From: Microcyclospora pomicola
Taxonomy: Eukaryota; Ascomycota; Dothideomycetes; Capnodiales
Assembly (NCBI GenBank): GCA_002786065.1
Contig: NHNY01000036.1
Coordinates: 124,001 to 188,000 of the forward strand
Length of the DNA: 64,000 nt
Reading direction: 5' to 3'
Each line of letters opens with the position of its first letter. Position 1 is the first letter of the stretch. Positions 22,458-33,144 of this stretch are shown piece by piece. The notes under the pieces are model-generated. The model searched no databases and was not told where the DNA came from. It was given only the letters and a program-made list of their open reading frames with translations. Made by a program: the position numbers and the translations under genes.

Positions 22458-23363
22458 TCAACTCACCCACTTCAACCCCAACTTATGCATCTCGACCGCC
22501 AGCTGAAACAGATAATCCAGACTCTCCGCCTGCGTCTTGGCCTGCACCACATCCTTCCCCCACACATACACGCCATGCCGCTTGACCAGCACCGCACACG
22601 TCTCAGGCCACCGCTCGATCGCCTGCTCGAGCGTATCCTTGAGATCCTCCTCGTGCGCGGTATTCTCGATGATCGGGATGCGCATCGTATCGTGATACCC
22701 GAGGTTGCCCAGCTTGCGGCCGCCCTCGGCGATCTCATCACTACCCGCCCCGCCGCGCGAGATGCCCTTGATCTGCTCGATCTGCGTGATGCTGAAGACG
22801 TCGCGCGCGGCGGGGTCTTGCAGCCCGGTCTCGGCGATCAGCGTCACCAGCACCGCCCACTGCGAGTGCGTGTGGATGCAGCAGCCGGCGTTGCGGCGCG
22901 TGAAGGCCGCGAGGAACAGCGGGGTGCAGGCCGAGGGTTTGAGCGCCTACATCCCTTGCCGAGAACGACACTGCCGTCAGCGGACGGGGGTTCTTTGTCT
23001 CTCGTGGGTCTACGTGGTGTCTCTCTCTCTCTATCGTGGAGGACAGGCTCTTCGTGCGACATCGCCAACACTCCGCTATCAGGGTATATCAACGCTTACC
23101 AAGGGCCGCCGCAGGTAGGTTTTGGACTGCCAATCCATGACGAACATGTCGGTCGGCTGCAGCATCTCCTTCTGCACGCCCGAGGGCGCGATGAAGATGT
23201 GCTCGCCGTGGCGGATGGAGACGCCGCCGCCTGTGCCCGTCACCCAGCCGAGCGTGTAGAAGCTGCGGCAGAGGCTGCAGATGTGGTTGGCGGGGTGGAG
23301 GGGGTCGGTGGATAGGACGAGCGAATCGTCGCCGTGGTCGGGCGCTTCAGAGGAGGATGCCAT
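22458..23363 (-). CDS. MDE1: Methylthioribulose-1-phosphate dehydratase (methionine salvage)
   Basis: Two exons, 23363-23100 and 22946-22458, with a 153-bp intron containing a short CT repeat; 250 aa. Splicing gives [17 protein letters not shown]. The enzyme, a class II aldolase-fold zinc protein, dehydrates 5-methylthioribulose 1-phosphate in the salvage of methylthioadenosine. Visible features: [19 protein letters not shown] and [15 protein letters not shown] (substrate phosphate region), [13 protein letters not shown], the zinc ligands in [11 protein letters not shown] (His about 112 and 114) and a third ligand in [13 protein letters not shown] near residue 205. Length agrees with fungal MtnB proteins (about 240 aa). 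Confidence 0.92.
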
Positions 23364-25236
23364 GACGAATTGCTATCTCGATGCTAGGACTGTATGGTTG
23401 TGGTAGGCATGGTGGCATGGGACGGGGAATTCTCGCAGATGGTGGGGTTGGGAATGCTGCAAAGTGAGGGGCTGCGCTCGTGCGGTGCTGTGGGCGACAC
23501 GTGGGTGATGACGAGCCGTGGTGATGGGATTCACGGTTCAGACACCACCTGATGCTTTCGAGATTGTCATGGTTCGGTATCGAGACATGGATCGTGGATC
23601 AATGCCTCAAATAGGCATCTCGAGCGGCGAGAAGATCTCATGATCTGTTCGACGCGTGGTAGATCGAAGGCGACCAGAGATGCTGGATGGAGAGCAATTT
23701 ATCTCCTGATCGATTTATTAGCCAGCGTAAAGTACAGATACAGTATTGGAACATGTACCCGGCTACGGCTACTGTTGTGTCCGATCTTAGTAACACGTGA
23801 ATACAGTACGTGTATGTACATTATTATTCCTCGTCATGTGCGCATCAGCAGTCGTACCATCGAAACGTCAGAGCAATGTATACGGAGCTCATCTCATATA
23901 CGTGGTCAGTACTGTATTGTACTGCATAAGATACATATTGCTGCGCCTCGATCGATTGCCGTCCACGGTTTCATGCCACACCCACGAGGTGCCACGCCCC
24001 CGTCACATGCTTGCGAGGCTGACAGAGGATCATATGCAGAGGCCATGCATACCTTATGACATATCAGCTGTAGCCGCTGGGGAGTCGACGATGGTTGGGT
24101 GGTGCGGTATTGTTAGATCATTGACAGCTTGGCAACGTCCGCGGAAGGTCTGATCGCATCCTTCTAGCGCTTCCTTTTCCTACACACATACTTTGACTGG
24201 GGGACACATTTAGAATCAAGCTTGTCTCTGTGGCAGTAATGATAATCGAATATCAGGCAGATGTCGTAGTGGTCTGTCTGTGTCTTCATCGCGGACCGTC
24301 GGCCATTGTTTCTTACATCGTCTTAGCGCGCACCTGGCCCACACTCTCACGGCCACGACACCTCTCAGCCCCGACATTCCAAACGTTCGCCTGCATTATT
24401 CTTATCATTATGCTCCCATCAACGATCAGTATTTATACTCTCGATCTGATCCTTCGTCTTTAAATCCCTTGGCGAGCGTTGGTAACATCCGGATCTCGCA
24501 AGTACCCGATGGCCACCGCTGACTGGCTTCCCATACCCTCCCCTACCCTTACCTGATCACATATGGCCACATGTACTACGCTCCCTACATGATGTACTAC
24601 GCGCATCGTCACCGCCCGTCCAGCGTTGACTGGCTGCGCATCCGCCTCTAGCGATGCATCCTGCAGCCTTTCCGCTCAGCCCAGCTCAGCTCTGGGTCCC
24701 GGCTGTGCAATCATCGACGTAGCGAGATATGCCTGTAGCACCTCCATCCTTGGCGCTGGCATGCCACCTGTTGGCTCCGTGCAAGCATCCGCCGGCCCCA
24801 ACCACGTCGAGTCATGGCGTATCGTGGCGTGTTGGCCTGCCCTTGTCCCTTGACCTCCGACATGCTTGTATGTATGCCACTTGATCCGTGGTGCAGCACA
24901 GGAAGGACCATGATAAGCTGAGGGTAGGATCCGTCGCCGATTCCGACCTACAATCCTCGTCTGGTTTCCGTCTGCATTCCCTGTTCATATCTCTGCCTTG
25001 CTGTGTTGGTGCCGAGAACGCCGTCCACCATTGTCTTGCCATCCATCATCCCTTGCATTGTGTTGAGAACGTGCTTTGTTCGTCGACCGTGTTGAACACG
25101 CCATCCGCTTTGATTACCTCTTATAAGTCTGCCAGTATCGACGCCACGGCTTGTTGCGGTCAGACCAGCCACAACACCTAACTAGAGGTGCCATCTTACC
25201 TCTCTCATGGACTGCCAAAATCAACTCGCCAGCAAC
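23364..25236. other. Divergent intergenic region, 1.87 kb
   Basis: Between MDE1 (minus) and the 2EXR/F-box-like gene (plus). Short ORFs here lack any recognisable motif or coding character. A region around 23,640-24,000 is AT-rich with ATACGTG-type repeats. No RNA gene recognised. Confidence 0.4.
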
Positions 25237-26165
25237 ATGGCGATCCCTTACGAGACTTCATCGAGAGATGTCTTCGACTTCTTCGGCTTGGTGGGTTGAT
25301 AAATACACGCCTCACTCATTTCATCACTGACATCGACCAGGCCCGGGAGTTGCGCGACATGATCTTCGACGAGCTCGCCGCCGATGACCGGATGGTCGAA
25401 ACACCGATCAACACAACCCAGAGCAAGGACACATGCACATGCGGCTTCTGCGACTCGTCCCTTCGACTGTACGCTCGCCACCTCCCGACGACCAACCTTC
25501 TCCTCGTCGGCCGACAGTTCAAGGCCGAATACGAATCCAGAGTCGCCAAAGCCGCCACCTTGGTCGTACGCGACTACGTCCTCTCCGACTTCCCCGAAGA
25601 CTTCATCCCCTGCTTTCGCGGCATCAACCTGACCATGCCGAACCTCCATCTCGACCTGACGCTGCAAGGCTACCACGATGCCGCCTCGCCAAAGGAATGC
25701 GAGGTCGTCGAGGAGATCGCCATGCATCGGTCCTGGATCGATCAACTCCTTCCGAAGCTCCCCAACCTGCGCTCCGTCACCGTGGACGTTCAACTGCAGA
25801 TCCGAAGTCCAACTTTCACCTGTGGTCCGATGGTCGCCCGTAACTGCGCCGACTTCACCTCGATGTCGAAATTGAAGGGTCTTGAAGTCTACCGTGCAGA
25901 GTACGGCTGCGGTGTGGATGCGTGGGACTACACTGCGCACGGCACGCACGCCATGACATGGAACCCCTCGTCGCGCGAGCTTGAGATCATCGCCTCCACT
26001 CAACAAGGAGACGTCGCGCTACAATCCGCCCAGCAACAGCAGAAGCAAGAAGAAGACTGGTCCAAATTGGACCATGACCTCGCGGTGGAGCTGTCGTTGC
26101 ACAAAGACGTTTTCTTCAGCATGTACGGTCCGCAATCCAGTCTCGCGGTCGTCGCGGCGGGTTGA
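25237..26165 (+). CDS. 2EXR/F-box-like hypothetical protein
   Basis: Two exons, 25237-25290 and 25341-26165, with a 50-bp intron (branch CACTGAC, acceptor GACCAG); 292 aa. Splicing yields MAIPYETSSRDVFDFFGL-ARELRDMIFDEL. The ELRDMIFDEL motif is the start of the 2EXR / F-box-like domain found in large numbers of Pezizomycotina proteins (usual form LPxELRxxIY). The remainder predicts alternating helices and strands, with a LPNLRSVTVDVQL element typical of these proteins and a Gln-rich segment near residue 260. An unspliced reading starting near 25188 is also open, but its first 50 residues look random. Function unknown. Confidence 0.7.
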
Positions 26166-27554
26166 AGTCGTCTGTCTAACGAGGATGGATGACATATATA
26201 TCTTCAGCAGATGTGGAGAGAAAACATTGTACCCGACGGCCCAGCAATACAATTGACCGTCCCTGAACCATACACCGCCACTCATACGATACTGTTTCGT
26301 CATGACGGTTTTACCTGGAGATACCTGCCTGCCAGCAACAATACTAAAGCTTTCCGTCAAGCTCTCTGACGCCTAAAATGAACCGGTATGTCGAATAACT
26401 CGAACCTCCTTCGCCCGCTCATCTTGGCAATCTGATCCGGATGCCCACAATCGTATCCCATCCTGATGGCTTGAAAGGGTCCCAGCCATCCATCTCCGGA
26501 GTCCAGTAATATTCTCGTTTGGTCGACAAACATACTTCTGCCCTCAGATGGAGGCTGAGGATTGGACCTGAGGGGCATGGTGATGGATACTGACGAGGCG
26601 TCAAGTGGAGTGATGTAGACGACAAATCGAGAGGCCAAAAAAGTGGACAAAGTGGAATGGGTGGATCTCCCAGCAGATGGCCTGCGAGACAGATCAGGTT
26701 GGAAGGAGACTACACTTGGAAAGGAGCAAGGACGTGAAGAAGGAGAGTTAGTTGCGCTGTTGTTGAACGACAGACGATGTACGGATTGCTCACATGCTTT
26801 CCCCGGTCGTATTACGAAGTTTCCATCTTATATACTGCATTCCTCTCCAATACTTCTCCCCTCCTTGCCTTTCCAAGTTCATATTGAGATGGCATCTCAC
26901 CCGGATCTGCTTTCTCCTTATGTCACATGCAGTACAAAATGCCAAATCAACTCCAACTCCGAATCCCCACCACATTTCCCGCCCTCACTAAAACTAATCG
27001 AACAGGTACCTCAGGTAGCCTACATGTATGACTCCATCATGAAAGCCTCGAGGACATTCTTGTCCCGCGCGAGATATTTACTTGCATCACGTGTATAGAA
27101 AGATATTCTATTCTGCCATGCCGTCGACAAGATCAGGTAAGGTAAATACCTAGGTAGTCTGGACATATATGTGTCCTAGCACCTAACCCTAACACTCTTA
27201 CCTACATACAGTGCATCTACCTCTCTACTTTCCCCTATATTCCAATTCCAAGATGGAATGACACCCACGAGACAAACACCGTACGGAAATCTCCAGGGCA
27301 TGTCTTGTTGGTTTGTTCTCAAGGGCATACAATGTAGATAAAAACATACATAGATACAGGACACAGAACATCCGATCCAGGTTGGGAAACACCGTCCCTA
27401 CCCTCCGGATCTCTCAAGATGGAAGAAAAAACGCCAGACGGATCATGCCTCGTTCATCTTTCCCTTCCCTTCGACCTCTCATCGCTCAGGTCGCACCATT
27501 AAAGCCCATTTTTGTCTCTATCCAAAACATCTCAATCCAGCGACTGGACGACAT
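26166..27554. other. Convergent intergenic region, 1.39 kb
   Basis: Between the 2EXR-like gene (plus) and the fumarate reductase gene (minus). Contains ORFs of 97 codons (26357-26650, minus) and 151 codons (26643-27098, plus) without recognisable motifs. Near 27,130-27,240 there are palindromic TACCTAGGTA and CTAACCCTAAC strings. No element defined. Confidence 0.4.
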
Positions 27555-29639
27555 CTAGTACTGGAGAGTGACCTCCTGGCCCTTGACCTTGCCAATGACA
27601 ATGCCGGCGGCGTACTTGGGGATGACCTCGTCGTCGTGCATCATCTCGAACTCCTCCGAGGCGTCCTTGCCCATGTGGGAGAAGAGAGCCTGGGGTCCGC
27701 CGGGGTGCTCGTCAACCCAGTCAGTCACGTTCATGACGATACCCTTGACTGCAATCCACAGGTCGTCCTTCTTGTTGTGCTTGGCCACCTCCTCGAGCGA
27801 GTACTCTTGGTCGGGGATCTTGAACTCGGCCACCTCGTTGGGCTTGGAGACTTTGCCAGGGTCGGCGCTGTCGGCGTTCTTCGACATGACGGGGCCAGCC
27901 GAGGCCTGGCTTTGCTGTTGCATGCGCGACTCGGCGGAGCTGCCGCTGCTGGCGCCGGAGCCGTTGCCCCACTCGACCGACACCCGGTTGGGGGTGCTGG
28001 GGTCGATGTGCAGGCTGATTTGGCCGAGACGGGAGGCGGCGGATCCACCGTCGGAGCTGAGCACCTTCTGGAAGAGGTACTTGCTGGCGCTGTCACCAGC
28101 GACACGGCCGTAGACAACACAGCCGAGGAGGGACGAACCACCGAGACGGTTGGCACCGTGGACACCACCGGCCAACTCACCGCAGACGAATAGACCGTCA
28201 AAGGGCTTGCCGTCGGCGTTCAAACATTGTGCCTGGTCGTTGATCTCAATACCACCCATGGTGAAGTGCAGCACGGGCTCCATGATGGCGACGTGGAAGT
28301 CGTCGTTGATCTCGACGGGGAAGTTGTGGTAGTACTTCTTGCCGAAGGGGTCCTTGGCCTCACCCTTGGCGTACTTGTTGTAGTCCTGGAAGGTCTTGGA
28401 GAGCTCGGCCTCGGTGCAGCCAATGTCGGCCGCGAGCTGCTTGCCGGTCATCTTCTTCATCAAGCCACGGCCGGAGTAGTGGCGAGTGTGGAAGTCGAGC
28501 ACGTTGGATGCCTTGCTGTTAAGGACAAGACGAATCGGCCACAGTCCCTTCTCCTTCTCGCCCCAGAGCTTGGCGGAGACGTAGTCACGGTGCTCGAGCT
28601 CGTCGGTGAATCGGTGGCCCTTGGAGTTCAGGAGGAGACCTCCCTCACCACGGAGCGCCTCAGCGGCCAAGAACTTGGTCTTGGCGGTGGGGTCCTTGGG
28701 GTCGACCAGACCAGTGGGGTGGACCTGGACCTTGTCCATGTCGATACCCTGTGCGCCGATGCTCATGAGCATCTTGTGTCCGTCACCAGTGGCGTGGGCG
28801 CCATTGGTGGTGGACAGGTCGAAGGTGTCGGGCCTGTGCTTCTTGAGAAGGGAGTCTGCGGTGAAATCGGCGGCGTAACCACCAGTGGCGAGCACGACGG
28901 GGCCGTCGACGGTGGTGTCCTCGCCGTTGAAGGAGTATGTGACACCGGTGACCTGGTTGCCGTCGCGGTTGATCTTGTTGACCTTGGCCTTCTTGATCAA
29001 TTGCACGCGGTGGGGCTCCTTCTCTGCCAGCTCTTCGAATCGCTGCATGAGCGCGTATGTGATGGCCATGCCGGGGAACTTGGCATCGTGACCACGGTGA
29101 GTTCGGGGGAAGGAGTGTCCTCTGGGAGATTGTCAGTGGTGCAATTTTGACAAAGAGACAATGCAGTTCTACCCACCCTAATCGTGAGACGAGCGTCAGG
29201 TCGAGGTTGAACACATCTTGGAGCCACTCGACAGCAGCGGCCGACTTGTAGGTCAAGACCTTGATGAGATCGGGTCGGGCCTTGTCTCGTGCGGATTTGA
29301 GGGTGTCGTCGTAGAATTGCTTGACGCTGTCGGCCACCTTCTCGTCGACTTGGGTGCGGGTGAGGGCACCGTTGATACCCGAGGTAGCCTTGGTGGAGTT
29401 GCCACCCATGAAGTCTATGCGCGGGCAGGGTCAGTCGCGGGCGCCAGTTGATTTGGGAGACATCAGGCGATACGTACTGTTCTTGTCGAGCAGGACGACA
29501 TTGCCACCGGCAAGGTAGATGGTGTGAGCAGCGCTCAAGCCGGAAACTGTTTGTTCAAGGTCAACACCGCTGATTCCCCGCAACGCAGACCCGACAACGA
29601 CTTACGGCCGGCGCCAACGACAATCACACGCTCAGGCAT
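27555..29639 (-). CDS. Soluble fumarate reductase with C-terminal cytochrome b5 domain
   Basis: Four exons: 29639-29606, 29546-29478, 29414-29177 and 29121-27555; introns 55-63 bp; 635 aa. The phases check (MPERVIVVGAG-LSGLSAAHTIYL...LLDKN-FMGGNSTKAT...SRLG-GHSFPRTHR). The N terminus is the FAD Rossmann motif VVGAGLSGLSAA. The flavoprotein body includes FMGGNSTKATSGINGA, the active-site region GHSFPRTHRGHDAKFPG, and HFTMGGIEIN near the C-terminal part, matching Osm1/Frd1-type NADH-dependent fumarate reductases. Residues about 549-632 are a cytochrome b5 domain with the heme-ligand motif DEHPGG (about 584) and a second His in MMHDDEV. The fusion could deliver electrons through heme rather than free flavin (inference). 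The start MPERVIV leaves no obvious targeting peptide. Confidence 0.92.
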
Positions 29640-31545
29640 CTTGAATGCTCTCGACTGAATCAAATGACTGATGGGTATAGGAGGGTGGCAAGAGAGGGAG
29701 AGAGGTGTGGAGGTGTAGCGAGAGAGATGGATTGAATGGAGAGAGGAAGAGAGGCGGGAAGAGGGAGCAGGTGGTTAGTAATATGAAGGTGGTGAGACGA
29801 CGGAGGGAGATGCCTCGGTCGACGCTTGCTGGTAGTGCGGCTTTGGTGCAGTCCGGGGAATGCCCCCAGACAACCACCGCGACACCCACAAGCTTTTTCC
29901 CGTTTCGAAGTATATTATCCTACTGGTGGCGAACTTCAGGGACAGGAGTTGAGCATTATTACAGATGCCTAGAATGGAGGATTGTCCTGATGCAGATGCA
30001 GACGCAATCCCGAAGAAGTGATGAGGTCGTTGATTTTCTGGCTGGAGTACCGGCATGTGAAGGTACATCTGGCAGTACTATATCGTACGGGTGGCTTATG
30101 TACAGGTCACGAGAGACGAATCCTTTGCTGCACCGCACATCTCGACCTCACATGCCCTGAACTGACCCTGACATGTGACAGCTCCTCGACCCTGAAGTGA
30201 ACAGAAAGGAAATAGTATCAACACACCGCCGCATAGATCGCATACGAAGACGAGTCCGCCGTCGTTCAGCCTCCTTCCCCCGGGCAGTCGTAACCTGTTC
30301 CCCACTCTCCGCAAAATGTACCCCAAAGTTCTTCTGGCGCTGGAGGTTTCGCATCTGGCCCCATCACTAAACGGTAGACTTTCGCCTCCACACTACTGCA
30401 TCCATTCTTCACCTCGGCCCGGGCAACGATCAGCTTCGCACATGATATTCCCAGCTCTCGCGCCCCAATCACCGACTCTTCATTTGTCCATTGTCCGTCG
30501 TGATGTCCTGTCGTTTGCTCAAGCATACGTCCGTACATCTGTAATTTCCACCGACATTACTCCATGTCTGCCGCCGGGCTGAGAATGTTGTGGTGTGCAG
30601 TCTTGCAGCTACAGCACTGCTTGCGGTGACCTGAGGATTACTGTTGCGATCTCGAACAGACAGTACAATAATGCTGATATAACGTTCGACAGTTGATCAT
30701 CCCGTCGCTGCTCACATGTAGTGATCCCGTTCCGCCCATCACCTTCGTGGTCGCAGACATCATAGCGAGAGCCGATGCATTGGAAAGTGGGCCTCTATGC
30801 TGGTCTTTGGACATTGTAAGAGACGACTTCTCCGGCAAGACTCATTTGCGGTGTATGGTCTCTTCCAGAAATACATGCTCGAGCAGAACCAGAATTCGAC
30901 ATTGCGCCGGACACATGATCATCGCATCATCTGCTATATTCTAAAGGCTTGCTTTACGATGAAGCGGTTTGCAGGATCACAAGGAAACAGTCAGAACTGT
31001 CAGTTCGGGTACATACTTTGTGCGCCTGATCGGTCATGAAGATACATCTTCGCAGCGTCATTGTGATGAAGGAGTACATCTAGATGGAGTTCTCTTCGTG
31101 GACACTGAGGATACTCGCATGAGGCTTTCTCATCGATAGCCTGGCCATCAGCTTGAGCGCACGCATTGGAGCATTTCTGTAGTCCAACCATCTGGTATCG
31201 CAATACATACCTTTTGCAAATGTTTCAGTTCAGTCCCTTCAACTTGATCCGTACTCTTCAACATTCGCCTCAAGACCCAAACATGTCGAGATCACTCAAC
31301 TCCAAATTGCGGTGACCCACGAGACTTTCACATGTTAGACGTCACGTGCCTGAAGCAGAGCTTCAAGAATTCCTTAGCTCCACTAGCAGTCACATAGAAC
31401 TCAAGTATCGCATCCAACATATCACAGCAACACGAGCCCATTGAACTACCACGTATCCCACCTCACCGCCACGATCAAATAGATCTTTCAACTGCCGCAG
31501 CATCTGACCTGCGCGCTCTGCGACACCCTCCTCACACATCCCAAG
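29640..31545. other. Divergent intergenic region, 1.9 kb
   Basis: Between the fumarate reductase gene (minus) and SmG (plus). It is long for this gene-dense window. One short minus-strand ORF (30266-30538) looks more protein-like than the rest and is listed separately. Nothing else recognised. Confidence 0.4.
30266..30538 (-). CDS. Possible small protein gene or exon, 90 codons, unidentified
   Basis: An ATG-initiated frame with a balanced amino-acid composition (MYGRMLEQTTGHHDGQW at the start, then a helical ISCAKLIVARAEVKNG stretch, ending in a Cys/Gly/Pro-rich CGEWGTGYDCPGEGG). The ATG directly follows a possible acceptor (AATTACAG), so it could be a downstream exon. A second protein-like minus-strand frame at 30638-30838 (SNASALAMMSATTKVMGG) could be a partner exon. 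No homologue recognised. It may well be chance. Confidence 0.25.
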   Translation of the reverse strand: MYGRMLEQTTGHHDGQWTNEESVIGARELGISCAKLIVARAEVKNGCSSVEAKVYRLVMGPDAKPPAPEELWGTFCGEWGTGYDCPGEGG

Positions 31546-31943
31546 ATGCCTCAAGCACAACCCGAGCTGAAAAAGGTACGTCCTTCATCCACCCAATCCA
31601 CCTGCGCGCCAAGGTAGACGATACGAAACGAAGACTGACAGAAGCATCGCCACAGTACCTCGACAAGCGCGTCGAAGTGCAACTCAACGGCTCACGCAAA
31701 GTCATGGGCACGCTGCGCGGGTACGACGTAAGTCCATCATCTACTCGACCCCTAACGCCAGACGACGAACTAACACGAGGGGAAACACAGGTCTTCCTCA
31801 ACGTCGTCCTCGACGAAGCCACCGAGTCGCGCGCCAACGGCGACAAAGTCCGCCTGGGCATGTGCGTCATCCGCGGCAACTCGATCGTGATGCTTGAGGC
31901 GCTGGATCGTATTGAAGACCACCGGGGCGGTGGGGGAAGATGA
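31546..31943 (+). CDS. SMX2: Small nuclear ribonucleoprotein SmG
   Basis: Three exons: 31546-31575, 31656-31727 and 31791-31943; introns 80 and 63 bp; 84 aa. The spliced protein begins MPQAQPELKKYLDKRVEVQL, with Sm1 motif residues NGSRKVMGTLRGYDVFLNVVLD and the Sm2 motif CVIRGNSIVMLEAL, diagnostic of SmG. SmG is one of seven subunits of the Sm ring around U1, U2, U4 and U5 snRNAs. The first exon encodes only ten residues, as is common in fungal Sm genes. It ends in a short Gly/Arg tail (DHRGGGGR). Confidence 0.95.
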
Positions 31944-33144
31944 GTGGGGCTGGAAGTAAATTGGTGGTAGCGGGTGGAGAGGAGATATGCGAGGGCGCTG
32001 AGGTATTGCCTGATGGTGGGAGAGTGCGAAGTGAGGAGCCGGTACAAGAGGCGCGAGAAGACAGCCCGATGAAAATTGCAAGGCGCAGGACTTGGGGGGA
32101 CTACAAGCCAGACCCGCGCTGCGTGTGGAAAGCAGGGACAAGATCGATGAGCGACGGAACATGCATAGCGACGGCGCACACGGCGTTTGGGCAGATCTCG
32201 ACTAGAGGAGACACGGTGTATTCATCTCCATGTATCTCTACGCTGTGCTGCTGGGGGATTGACACAGTTCCTCTATAATGTGGTGAAGAGATAGCACTTG
32301 AGGACTTTTGCATCACGCATGTCTAGCTGAATGCGTGGGCATAAGATGGGATTTCGAAGTCATAGCGTGCCCGGATGGCAATGTGATGGCTCGGTAGGAG
32401 TACAGCCGGTTCGTGGTCTAGACTACCATTTCACTGTAAGAAGAGAACGGACAGTAGAGCATACGGTATCGTGACGATGCAGTAGAGCATCAAGAAGAGA
32501 TATGTCGAAGCACGTCCCGTCTTTTAGTCTCTCGTTACCCACCATCTTCCAGTCTCACAATGTCATAGAGGAAAAGACTATGGAGATCTCAATACTTTGT
32601 TCTCCCGAGACGAAAACTTCACTCCTCTCTGTAATCGAATATTCCTTGGTACCTTACCATGAACAGATATCATTTGCGGCAGGGCGAGTCTCAGATCCCA
32701 ATCCCTCCATACTCGCGAGGAACACCAACGTACACCTTACACGTGCTAATTGAGACGGAAAGACAAAGAAGGTGGTGAGATAAGGTAGGTAAGCAGGGAG
32801 AAAGACGATAATTCGATATCCCCAAGCTGGACGCTGAAAAGCAGAACACACGCTGATTGCCACCCAACACGCTTGAGCTCAAGTGCCTGAAACGAACAAG
32901 ACAAAGAAAGATCAAAATCAAAACTCGCTCGCTGTCGCTGTTCCCGCCGATTTTCTATCTAGGCCCATCTCAAATGGCGAAGCAATCCTCCTAGTGTCAC
33001 GATGCATTCGATGAGCAGACTGTGAAGTGTTAAATAATGTTAATCAATAGGCGCCGCCGTGGCCTGCCTCCCTTTCTCCCCTTCTTCCCTTTTCCTTTAT
33101 AAGCCATGGTTGGAACAGCGTGGTGTACTTTTGGGGAGACACGT
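31944..33144. other. Convergent intergenic region, 1.2 kb
   Basis: 3' flanks of SmG (plus) and the aminotransferase gene (minus). No coding or RNA feature recognised. Confidence 0.45.

Noticed and set aside
26643-27098. 151-codon plus-strand ORF between the 2EXR-like and fumarate reductase genes
   Set aside because: No motif or start context, and it contains a pyrimidine-rich stretch typical of non-coding DNA.
27178-27200. CTAACCCTAAC string as a telomere repeat
   Set aside because: Only one to two units, without a tandem array, in the middle of gene-dense DNA.
28227-29150. Plus-strand ORF of 307 codons opposite the fumarate reductase gene
   Set aside because: Its Val/Gly/Leu-rich content is the mirror of the GC-biased coding strand, and the minus-strand gene is certain.
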